Shown here piece by piece: positions 46,006-57,586 of a DNA stretch of 64,000 nucleotides (the first letter of the stretch is position 1; each line of letters opens with the position of its first letter). This DNA comes from Rhynchonema sp. JSB1_4. Its lineage: Eukaryota; Nematoda; Chromadorea; Monhysterida; Xyalidae. The stretch spans positions 27,091 to 91,090 of the forward strand of contig JASAMV010005931.1 in assembly GCA_030248065.1 (NCBI GenBank), written 5' to 3'. A program made the translations under genes and the position numbers. The notes beneath the pieces were generated by a model. The model did no database searches. It had not been told where the DNA came from and saw only the letters and a list, made by a program, of their open reading frames with translations.

Positions 46006-48415
46006 AACTGAGAAATGTTAACGTATTTAGCAGAGACGCTGTTTATCGCAAAGGTTGCTGCAGTATATTACTTCGGGTTTGGCTGTGCTATTATTATGTT
46101 CTTTTCGTTATTTTCTGTTTTTGTACTTATTTTGCTCTATTTTCAATCCGTCAATCAGTTTAGTTCAGTTATTTTACAGAGTTTTATATTCGTGTATTCT
46201 TGTTTACTTTGAGGGGCGAACACAGGGGCCCCAAAACTTTGAAAATTCGCCAATTTGGGGAACCTTTAGGGGCCAAGATTGATTTATGTGTTTAAAGTGC
46301 GCCTTCCCCCAAAAAGCGAACTTGGGCTGTGTACGCCACCGTGTACCTTCTTTTCTTATTCATCTCTTCAGCACATGCCATCATGAGTGTTCGTAATCTT
46401 TATTTACTCAAGTTTTGTAAACTTGTTCGTCAATAACATGATTTGAACGAAATTCATATTACCTTGGGTAGATCAACATAATTAAATTGACTAACTATGT
46501 GATTGTATAAGCATTTTCATGTAATTAAAACAGTTGGTACAGTAACCTTTATTTCTAGGCACGGTATTTGACAGTTTTGGTGATGAAAAAGCTTGTTTTG
46601 AAGAACCAGTGATTTCAAAGAGCCGGATTAGGACATCATCATTTCTTTACTTCTCTGTGGTGTACGTATACTGCTGTTTCCAGTCGAATTCTTTGTTGTA
46701 ATTGTTTTGAATTATTGAAGTATTGCCCACCGTTAGTTTGTTTTATTCACTCAGTAAATAACATGTTTTTTCTGTTGTTTTCGCTTTCTTGTTGTGCACG
46801 TATGTGAGAGTAAATCAAATCTTTGGATCCTGTCCTTTTGTAGGTCAAAGCTGAACTAATTCGTTCGTGTAGTAGGTTCGTGACGAACGGTCGAGGGTTC
46901 GAACCTTGTGTCTTCTGATTGTATTTCGCTGCTAACCGACTGCGCTACGACAACGTGAGAAACGTATTGTATTGCCAGCATGTAGAGGGTGACCAGATCG
47001 GAAAGAATGTATACATACATATATCGCGTACAAAGAACGTGAAACATCGAGACAATGAACAACAATGTATATAGAATGTAGAACAACAACGATAAATATT
47101 TAAAAAGATTGAATTTTTAACAGACATGTTTGGTATCACGCGGTTCATTCAAATTTTTAGAACAATATATGCTTTGTGTAAAAGCGCCGTCTCATTCAAC
47201 TGAAGGACAAACTAGAACGACTTTGAAAACATTCAAATGTTTTGCAGCAATTGGTTGAAATCTGAATTGACATTAATGTTTCAAAAAGCTTCAGAGTTCT
47301 CCGTTTGCTGTGTTGTGGACGACCAAACATCAAAATCAAGATATGCACTGAGTTGTATAGGCAACATGTTAAGGGAGGTTAGGTGTGACGTCTGCGGGTT
47401 TGATTGTGTCGTACTGGGTAAACAAGGTAGTAGTCGACATAACAGGTAAATATCTATGTGAAGGTTCCATGTCTAAGTAATATAAAGATGTCTACGGCAT
47501 ACGCAGGAAAACTGAAATGATTGAATTAAAATAGTTTCACTTTTAAAAGCAGAATCAAACACAGCCCCGAAAGTTCAGTGTTCCCGAAGTCCTATCCGAC
47601 AAACGTCGAAATGCCTCCCGAAAAGGAAAATATTGAGCTCCAGAGCGTAATCGATCGGTCAATCACTATGTACGTATACATATGTTAAACGACTTCATGG
47701 GTTGATACAGAAATTTTGGCCTCACTAAACTACAGTACCACCAGAAACGTTGAATTGAACTGAGAAGCAAGAATGTGGAAAACTTTTTCAAGGTTTTACC
47801 AAGAGTAGAAATCCAATTGTGTGCTATCTCATTTCGTAACATTAATGTGGGTTCAAGGAATATGTAGAGCATCTAGGACAAGTAGTATGTATAAAGCATA
47901 ATAAGCGGATTGCCTCATAAAAGTTTGGAAAAGTAGCCGCCGTCGTGAATAGGGAAATACAAATATACAATTTTCTACAACGTATATGTACAATATAATC
48001 ACGATTGATAGCTCAAATTTATATATATGGAAATAAATATATCGAATGTGAACAATCTCTACAAAGCGTTAAAACGTTTGACTAGCATTTTCATCAAATT
48101 GACCCACGATAAAAAGATAAAAATTTTCAGAACAGCAAGAACATGAAGGTAACATTTGAATAAATGAAAAGTCAATAGAGTGTAACGAGTCCAAACCATA
48201 CTTCGGGATTTTAGCATCAAATTTTTGTCGAGGGTACGGCTTCTCTACGAGAGAAAACATTTCTGTCCATTGTTGTTCGAAAGCCACATCTTCCAAAATA
48301 CTGCGGGCTTTGAAACATCAGAAATGCATTTTTTGTGTAAGCAACTGCGGATAATCAAGTGAGAGTGCAGTGTACTGTGGTCGGTAGGCTTGAGCCCCAA
48401 CTGTTCTAGTGCCCA
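46006..48415. other. Spacer between the convergent 3' ends of PIAS and MEF2
   Basis: It should contain the 3' UTRs of both genes. It holds a tRNA-like sequence at 46884-46957 and AT-rich DNA with TATATA-rich patches near 47990-48050. No exon series found. Confidence 0.5.
46884..46957 (-). pseudogene. tRNA-like sequence (tRNA pseudogene or SINE head)
   Basis: On the minus strand TAGCGCAGTCGG (an A-box, 46936-46947) is followed about 30 nt later by GGTTCGAACCC (a B-box, 46895-46905), the spacing of the internal RNA polymerase III promoter in tRNAs. The acceptor stem does not pair, the D and T stems have mismatches, and no clear anticodon arm forms, so a working tRNA is unlikely. Confidence 0.45.
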
Positions 48416-51400
48416 CTACGTAATCTGCGCCTGCCAGTTGGTGTCCTGTGCTTGGCCTCCCCCATTGCTTGGCCCATCGAAACTCTGTGATGTCGACGAC
48501 ACGGTCGTGAGATCGTTACCGAGTCGGGGTCGTTTATGCGGATACGGCGGTACGTCGCCCATAGAGTAACGCTGCAGCAAGCAAGCTGATGTTTCATGTG
48601 TGATATGGAGACGAAGAACAGCACAACAATTGGGCATGAAGAACTGATAATTTGAATTGTGCTTGGACATTGTTGCAAATGGGTGGTTTTCATTGGACAT
48701 TGTTGCTCAATTGTTTTCTAAACTTGTTATCAGCTCTTGTCAGTAACACACGACATTCAATAAGCACGTACAATGTACAAACGTAAATCCCGCACCTGAT
48801 CTACCAGGGTACAGACCTTGGCCATGTTCGTTTGCACGTCTGGTTCGTTCTTTATGATCATCGGACTCGGTTGCGACTGGGTGGGACGAGGGGACACTTG
48901 GTTGTGATGGCCCGGACTAATTTGGTCGTTGCTGCTGTATGTGAAACATCAAGTGCTTATGTATTTGGTTTACAGTCAATTTTGTTCATCGCTATATCTG
49001 CTGTCGCCATATCTGATTCTGCACTGAAAGACATGATAACAACGAGCAGCAGTTGATTGCAGAATGTCCACGTTGTCAGACAGCGACATGTTTTCGTGGA
49101 TGCTCCGAATTGAAGTTCACCGATTTCCCTAACAACCCGATATCCCATCGTAAACCGTATGATACCTATGCATCATTATCCCATCCACTCACCCAGCCAG
49201 CAGTGCTTGTATGTTCTGTGTCGGCCAGTTGATTCCGCCTTGCGTATTCAGGGTGGCGTGCATGTCGCTGATTGCACCACCACCCGAATTTGGGAACCCG
49301 TCGCTCGATGTCGATGGCTGTTGTTGTTGTTGTAGCTACAATCAACTGGCGTAAAGTTGAAAAGTTTGCTAAGATAATTTCAACGTTCAAGCATCAATGC
49401 ATCCTAACCTGTCGTATGGTCTGCTCTGTTCTGATATTGTGGTTCATGCCCGTTATGAAACTCGCCACGCCGTTTTGTTGAGCAAGATCTATCGACGGAG
49501 CTGAAGTAGTATAACCAAATTCGAGAATGATCCTGAGTCGCTATTTGCTCGCTCTGAGTGCGTGTTCCTTTGGACAATGCAATGTTGAGCAGGACCTATG
49601 GGCATGATAACACTGGTGACAACGTCAACCACTTAATCACCGAATAATCAGGAAACTTCATGCATACATTCTGCTGGTGGCCCAGTGCTACTGGTCTGTC
49701 TGCTGATAACAGTGTTGCTACTCGCATGTGTGTTTGCGTTACCGTATATGCCGGGGTTGGTGCTGTTGTTGGGCGGCATCAGAAACGTGACCAGGGGCTG
49801 CGTCAGGAGTGTCTGAAAAAACTATTGTAACTTTAAGCTTTAAAGTCAGGTTCAATGCTTCCACTAAAAGTTGACAAGGACGTACGTTATTCATTTGTGG
49901 AATGACTAGATTCGAAGTCGATGTCTGCACGCCAGCGGCCGCTGCAAGCGTGCTTGTTGGATTCGAACTGCTGCTGCTGCCGCCATGCGGCACTGAAAGG
50001 AAAAATGAAACATCATCAGGCTAGGTAAAACCTCGTAACCGCACAGATTTACGGTGTGACATCAAAAGCGGTTTACATGAATCCTGATATAGGTGGTAAG
50101 TCTGTGTAACGCACGATCAATAGGCATGATAAAAAGTTTGACAGTCACCCACCGACTGGGAGGCCAAAAATGTTTACTGGCATTTCGCAGTGTAGTGATG
50201 TGTGACTGGCAATGTGACAGGCATGATACTGACAAAAACGAACTGAAAACCAACAACAAATCTTTCCATCTGTACCCCCCCTCCCCGACGTACAGGTTGA
50301 TGTTGTGGCGGGTGGTGTCAACGACAACATACACTCGTCATCATCGGAATCGGGTGATTGTTGTCCGGCGCCAGCTGCACCGCCCGTTTTGTGGTCTTTG
50401 CGTTGTAGAGCCTGAATGACAAACGTGAACTTGATGAATCAGGCAAGGTCGTGCTCGTCGGTGTTGTGATGCGCTGATTTTACACTACGAATTTGCCTTT
50501 GCGCTCCCATGCACACTGTGCAGCATCAGCCGGCCTGGCTAGATACAGCGTGGTGATACTTCGCTCGCATCACAGGCGTTTCACATTTGTATATTTCCCT
50601 GGCACGTGTAAGTCAGTTCTTTAGGGTCATATTTTGGACGAATGGCTCCCGTGAATAAGTGCCCCGCGCGGGGAAAACTTTCTGGTGCCAGCCAATAAAC
50701 TCAGTCCCATTAATGAATTGCTTCACACGGTTGATATTGCTTGCTAATATAAAATTTATGAAATTCATATATGCACACGCACACACAGAGACGCGGGTTA
50801 AGTAAGGTATCAACAGCTCAATAAATGGACTGTCATTTATGGCAGGCAACGTGCAGGAACTTGTCAATTTTAGAAATTCATGCGTCATAAAGACACCAGC
50901 GGCTTGGCGTGGCGTGCAATTTGTCGAATTATTTGGCTGCAGTCGGGTTTGGGCATGTTTGCGACAGTATACGGCATGTGTGGAGGAAGTTATTGGCCGA
51001 GCGCGACACATAACTGATTCAGCATGGGAGTTTTGATGCACTAAGCCTTGCAAAAAAAGATTTGGACCATCATATGAACAGCAAGATATGAAACATCACC
51101 TCAACAATATCAGCATTGGTTCGGCTTTCGTGCGGCTCGTTGTAATCGGTGTATTTGAGCAGAACCTGACGAAATGCAGAGATAAGAGGGTTGTCCTGAT
51201 TCCCAAAGGGGATTTGGATTGAAAATGTGGAAAAGATGAAAAAGTCAAATCAATCGCACCCACCCTGTCCATATCGTTGCTGGCGTACTGAAACAAGCGA
51301 TTGCTGGAGTTGAATATGATCAACGCGATCTCACAATTGCACAGCACCGACAGCTCGTACGCCTTCTTCATCAACCCGAACTTTCGTTTCGTGAACGTAA

Positions 51401-51630
51401 CCTGAATCAGCAAGGTGACTGCATGATGGGGATTAAGGAGTGGGTGTAATCCCATGAGGTTTGTCGAAAGCAAAGCGCACCGCAAACCTGCATTACAATG
51501 CGCTCTTCTGCTTGTCTGATGTTCATCTATTGTACATACCTAATGGACCAGAAATTTGTAAAATATCAAGTCCAACCTGACGATTTCGCTCGTCCTGAAT
51601 TTGTGTGATTTGAATTTTCTTTCGTCCCAT
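48416..51630 (-). CDS. mef-2: MEF2 family MADS-box transcription factor, complete
   Basis: Exons in order: 51630-51577, 51401-51264, 51165-51100, 50411-50276, 49992-49886, 49812-49668, 49500-49409, 49335-49193, 48931-48796 and 48571-48416; 390 residues. It binds the MEF2 site YTAWWWWTAR as a dimer and controls muscle and neuronal genes. MADS box: MGRKKIQIT, then [19 protein letters not shown] and [23 protein letters not shown]2 domain: [19 protein letters not shown] and TNADIVE. Exon breaks within the MADS/MEF2 region fall where MEF2 genes normally split. The rest is low-complexity activation region with an acidic patch (SPDSDDDE), poly-Gln, IIKNEP (K321, a psi-K-x-E SUMO acceptor like that of vertebrate MEF2s) and a basic HKRPRL near the end, probably the nuclear localisation signal. 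It is a single MEF2 of the nematode type; the symbol is assigned by family. Confidence 0.95.
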
Positions 51631-54600
51631 CGTTGAGCACTATGTACAGTCACCAGTATTTGATTTCATAGAAATCTTTCCGGTAAGTAACCAATCTAAA
51701 AGAATGGAGAATTGAAGTTTCGAGACTTTTTAAATATTGTGTGCTAAAAAACAGGTAAACAGATAGTTTCAAAAGTAATCGTAGATACGGCCATACACGC
51801 ACTAAAACGAGGCTGGCACCTGCACCTACTGCACGGTACAGGCAGTTGCACAGCAGAAAACCTTCCGCAAGCATTACATTTGTCATTAAAATCAGTCAGG
51901 GGCTCCAAATGTCGTCAAAATCACAGCCCATGGACATCGCCTATAATGTCTGCTTGGCTGCGCAAACACAAAACATGACGTTGAGGTCCGTGCAACTTGA
52001 GTCAAACTTCATTATTTTCAGCAAAAGCTCAAGCTTCCAATTACCGCAAAGGCACGTGTCATATAAAACTAACTTAAGTGGAACAAAAGCTAGTATAAGT
52101 GAGCATGTTTGATTTTGTGCTTAGTCATGAGGCCACTATGGCTTGGGTCTCTATTTGATTAGACTGGATATGTAACAATAACAAAACCACGCACGATGGA
52201 AATAACAACTGTGTTACGAGGGCACATACGCAGAATAGACACATACGCAGCGGTTTTTGACATGTCCACACTATATTGCAGCTTGTCGCGTGTGAGCTAT
52301 GCAAAGCGCTTGTGAGTCCATGCTGAACTTGCGCGAATATATATCCAGCAATGTACACGCACGGCAGCACTTTTCTAACGTACCGCCTCAACACGCACGT
52401 AAAATCGATAGCAACTGTACGGCCAGCTGTGCTTTACGGCAGTGCTGGTCTAGTCCCGTCGCATGTGCATCCATTGCTGCTAAAAGTGTCGGCCGGCCAT
52501 GCCTGTCTCTCTAAAAAAAGCAAAGTCGCGAGGGGCACAGCCACATCAGATGCATTCTCAATGTCTTGTGCTGTGCACTCCACACGTGGGCGGAGTCCGA
52601 GTGAGCCACACACAGCCGTCATATGCACAGGTGCTCACAGTGCACGCACAAGCACAGGCATGCACCGAAGTTTTTCGCGTGACAATGCGTCAAGCAGAGG
52701 AGTGACAAAATAAGTATAAAGCTGATATGCATATTGTATGAAACTCTGACTGCTTCAATCCTGTGATACTTTTGAATACCTGGCCATACACGAAGCGTGC
52801 TACATTTAGCCGCGCCACGACCTCTGGCTAGCCAAGAAACTGGCATGTAACAGGAAACTTTTTTAATTAGTGTATAGTCACGGCGGCTGTAAAAGTATAT
52901 GCATACTTACAGTATGCATTGTCTGTCGAGAGCGTCTTGCTGCTACATGTTCTATCTGCCACTATAGCACTGACCGTACGGTCCTACCGACACAAAGGAT
53001 TCATTCACCTTGCCTGCAGTGTCTGCTTTGGTGGTACTTTGAGCATTTGTTTCGCAGAATATTCGAAAGGTTAATTGGCAATGTTAATTTATAACATGTG
53101 ATATCATGCATCATGGTGACTGTAATTGCTGAATGGGAATGTTATACGATTATGGGTGTAACACAAACAAGCAGCTAGCACCCACAGGGCTAATGTAGTT
53201 GATAAAAAAATCAAATCCGCTTGTAGGCACACGTGCCGTGGCTGCCCAGATGTACCGACATATGCATACAACATGTATAGGCATACACATGTGCAATGTG
53301 ACATGAGCATGTGTTGCACTGAAAAGCTGGGATGAAAATTCAGCCAATGGACTGGCTTTGAAAAACAACAAGCTTATCGGCTAGTCTCTTCACAAATCAG
53401 GGTCAAGAACAGCAACAACTTTTCAAGGTATGTTGTATACCACTTTGCTGTTTAGCAGCTCAATGTGGACGCAGCTGCAGCGGTGCTCAGTGCAAGCCAA
53501 CGGACAGCTATGTACTGGGGTGTAAAGCTTCTGCTTGTACAGCTTACAAAGCACAGCAGCGAAACCATAGAAGAAAGCAGAGAGATAGCGCCTGCGGCGA
53601 GCGGCAATGTGCAACGGTACACTACGCACGCTGTTGATTAGCCAGCAGCTACCCATCCAGCCAAACAGTTGTGTATACCTCATTGCACACGTTGTGTAAG
53701 TTGTGAGGCACACAACATTGTTGGGCTGCTGTATGCTTCTGGCTGCAACTTGTTTTTCTTCATAATGCCGTACTATCACCATTGCTTCAGACTTCAGCAG
53801 CCAGCTTGAAGTTCAGTGTGGGGAAAGAGACTGAAAGTGCCAGACGCCAGGCAGCGAACGGACATCAGTGTTGCGGGCTGCCAAACTAATGGGTATGCAA
53901 CATTGTTGGCTGCAAGATTGGGTGCAGTACCTACTTGTACGATCAACCTGGCTCACAACTGAAACTGGACCGTTCTCTGGTGTTTAGGTTCAGACCATTG
54001 AACCACAGCTACCAAGTCATTCAGCAGAAGATGTGCACTGTGTTAAAGCTGCATTGCTGGCTGCGTTGTGGCAAAGCGTCAGACTGTGCAGGAATGAATG
54101 AATGCAGGACAGAAACGCATTGCTGGAAATCTTGAAGTTCTATTGAAGTTCAGAAGAAGATTTTGGTCTCATTTTTCAAATTCAATGGACAAAGCGCCCA
54201 GAATGGTTTTTTTTCAATAATGTTCATGTAGCAAGCGCAGTAGTTGCAGCCAAAGTTCACACCAGCGTGCGCTGTACGGTGCAACTTTGCTGATGTTTTA
54301 CACGGTTTGGACGCACACAGAGAGCATTGGATGTGAACATGCTGGGTGCATCCAGTGAGGCAGGCGGACGTCCAGCTGTACTCAATAACGTCAGTAGCTA
54401 CATCGGGTATGAGGTGCACAGTGACAGAATGTTGCTCTGCGTGGTCAGTGTGAACCCTTGGCCAAAACACTGCAGGGTTCGGTTCAGATGACGCGCTTGA
54501 TCATTGCACAACAACTGCACTCGTGGGGTGGGAACGCATACATGTTAAGCAGGTTGTTAGTGGTCGGCGCTCACCCAGGTTAGGTTGGTTACATTGCGCA

Positions 54601-57586
54601 CACATTACATAGCATTAGCTGCACAGGCGTTATAAAGACAAACTACGCCAACACGAGCCCGATTTCGCAGCTGACAGGATGGTGAAATGTTCAGACGTGG
54701 GTGCTGATTTGGGGAATGTGGCACGTTGAAGAATGCAACATGGGCGGCATGAAGAATTTCTCTTTCTTTCATTTTCAAAACACAACATCTCCTAAATCGG
54801 GCTCGTGGTGGTGCAGGTGCTGCCTTTACACTCTGCTGAATTTAAGGAACCTACACATTAGTAACAAATTAGAAATGGACTTCGGATTGTGGCAGCACGC
54901 AGCGCTTTACTGTTCTGGCGTCACCATAATTTGGGATCACGCAATTTGTAATGCGCGGCACGCTGTACGGTTTACATGGGAAAGAGGCTTGAATCTTGAC
55001 AGCAAAAGCATACTAAAATTCTACTCGTGTTGAGTTTCAACTCCTCCGTCTTTTTGCACAATCTAATTTGACAAATTTTCATTAACAGCAAATTACGTAT
55101 TCAATCAAAGTTTTCAATTTCAGGTGAAATTTGAACAACAACGAGGTATAACTTAGAAGCATCATAAAGTACCCTATCCAATGACAGTCACGCCCACGTG
55201 AAGTTGCGCTACTTCTAGGGAACCGACATTGTGGATCATGCATGCTAAGGGGTTGTACCCAATGTGACCTAATGACCGTCGTGTCTGTCTCGCAGACATG
55301 CCAGCTAATCTAAAAACTTTACTGGCTGAGGCATGGAAATCTTGCTAAGAAAATTTTCGATGCAATATGAGATGCAATACACGTGCGATGCGCTGCTCTA
55401 ATTAGTTTTGTTAATCTAAATATAAGGCTACTGTACATGCAGCCGGAGTCGTGGGTTAGCCGCAAATAATTTGAGCTCAAATGAAAAAGTAGTCAATGGC
55501 TGCTTTGGATTTTAACGTTTGACATCGCTTGATTCATGAAAATCTGTTCTCAGCAAATGTATTTATTACCTTGATTTGCAGGCAAAGAAATAAGTCCGTT
55601 CATAAAGTGATGGATGTGCGGTCAGAAGCATTTCGAAACCTTTGGTCAATCTAATGATAAGGTCGCTGATGGCTGATCCTATTTGTGGTCATGATCTTGA
55701 GTAAAAGTTACATGACGGACTGTAGAGGTATACCACCACCTGTATACAGGTGACATATCATACTGCTGCAACAAACGAGCACACATGGCAAACTTGTAAT
55801 AATGAGATCTCTTGTGCAGACGGTCCCGTTACAATTGCAGATAAACAAGGCAAGCCCTAGTTTCTAATTTCGCATGTGCACAGAGGTGGCTTTGAGCCCT
55901 CACTGCAGTCATACGGTAACTCAACATCATGTTGTGATACATTTGTGTAGCAGCAGACCATCGATGATTGTTTTAGCGTTCCGATAAAAATAGAAGTCAA
56001 TAATAGGCATGTGTCAAGTGAGACACCATATTCCCATTCCCTATATCAATACAGTAAGCCACGTCAATCAAAAGCAAACGGCACTACTGTAGTTTGGATG
56101 ACAAGCAGCATGTGGATACGGACAGAAAAACAGTCCCAAATGTTGTGAGAGTGAGCAACAACTTTATCGTCCAACTAACGACGCCCACAGTTGTTGGCAG
56201 CCAAGGCAACAGGCAATCTAATGAAATGGAAGAATAAGCACAATATTGTCATCCAAAGAGACAAATATGATCATAGCATGTTTGTTACCTATTACAGCCA
56301 CCTTTTCACAGAAAGACATTGATAAAAAGATATGAGCTGAAGCACATACTGTAAATGAAAAAATGTTCGTTCGCCAAGTCGCGGTGTAAATATAAGAGAG
56401 AAAATATCGACATAACGTTATCGTTAAACTGCTGGTGCACAAGATAAAATTTGGATGGCACAGCTCGCACATAACGTTACATGCAACACCCTTCGCTTTA
56501 TTATTGTATTTCTTATCACCAAACCTTCAATAACAGCCAGTCCTGAAGACAAAATATACAACAACAACACCGACCGACAACCGTGCTGCACATAATTTAT
56601 GTAACAGTCATGTTCTCTCAGAACACGCACAACGTGCGAGTTGGTGAACATGAAATGTGGTAGCAATGTGTTGCCTGCATTTGCAATGAATTATTGCACA
56701 TCAGCAGGAAAATAGTGGGATTGTGAATGTAGTCCTGAGCGATCATAATAGTTTGGTCTTGGAATATAAGGCAAATTTAGTCCATACGTTTCCTGCACTA
56801 TACAGTCGACCTTGGTAGCTAAAATTAGCAATGTTGTGCAAAAGAGAAGGTTTGCAAACTCGTTTCTCTCTTCACTCTCACCGGTCTCTTACATAGACTC
56901 TTTACTATACCTGATGCTCAAAATATTGAAGAAGATCAGATGCACCAAACTAAGCGTGTTCTACGGTCACTTTAGTTCTAAAATTTACGTTGTAAATGTT
57001 TTTAAGGTTTTTACACTCAACAAAGAGGCTAGAGGGCAAGCTGCAATGTAAACACTGCCAGAGATCATGATAATTATGATCATTTTCATCATACATTTTG
57101 ATCTGGGTACGGTGCATGATTGAAAATGGAAGAAAAACAAATTAATTTCAAAACAAAAATCGGAATCGTATCATTACGTGGCAGTTTAGGTTGCGGACTT
57201 TAGTTTCAGTTCACTAATATTCATTTTTTATCGTGCTTACGCAATATTTTCTAACTTCGGTATCTTTTTTCTTTATTTTTCAGGGACCGTGCGGTTACTG
57301 TATTCCAGTACTGTAAAACAACTGCTTCAAAAACGGAGAAAATGCTGTAATACTGCGGTGCTGCAGTTGTACCAAACTAATTCAGAGCACAACAACGTCA
57401 TACAGCATTTATTAAAAAAACACAGGTAAAAAGAGCCGAAAACACATGACGTAACGAGTTATGCGGATTCACCCAATTTTCAAATAAAAATGCTTTTTTC
57501 AATAGCGGAATTGCATATTGATACATGATACAGTAAACATTCCATGACTTTTTGAAAAAAATTTGGCAACTTTCACTTTATGCTGT
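51631..57586. other. 6 kb interval without a supported gene
   Basis: This includes the MEF2 promoter side and the 3' flank of the ZP gene. Only the family A MITE at 54633-54829 stands out. The open frames seen are short and not joinable. The ZP gene's likely poly(A) signal (AATAAA, minus, 57408-57413) is at the right end. Long-range regulation of MEF2 could reside here; nothing in the sequence shows it. Confidence 0.45.
54633..54829. mobile_element. MITE family A, copy 3
   Basis: It runs from TAAAGACAAACTACGCCAAC to GCTGCCTTTA, with GGTGAAATGTTCAGACGTGG and ATTTCTCTTTCTTTC inside, matching the other copies in order and spacing. The right end has drifted (GTGGTGCAGGTGCTGCC). Confidence 0.8.

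Noticed and set aside
46884..46957. Functional tRNA gene
   Set aside because: A- and B-box words are present, but the acceptor stem does not pair and there is no clear anticodon arm; recorded as a pseudogene or SINE head.
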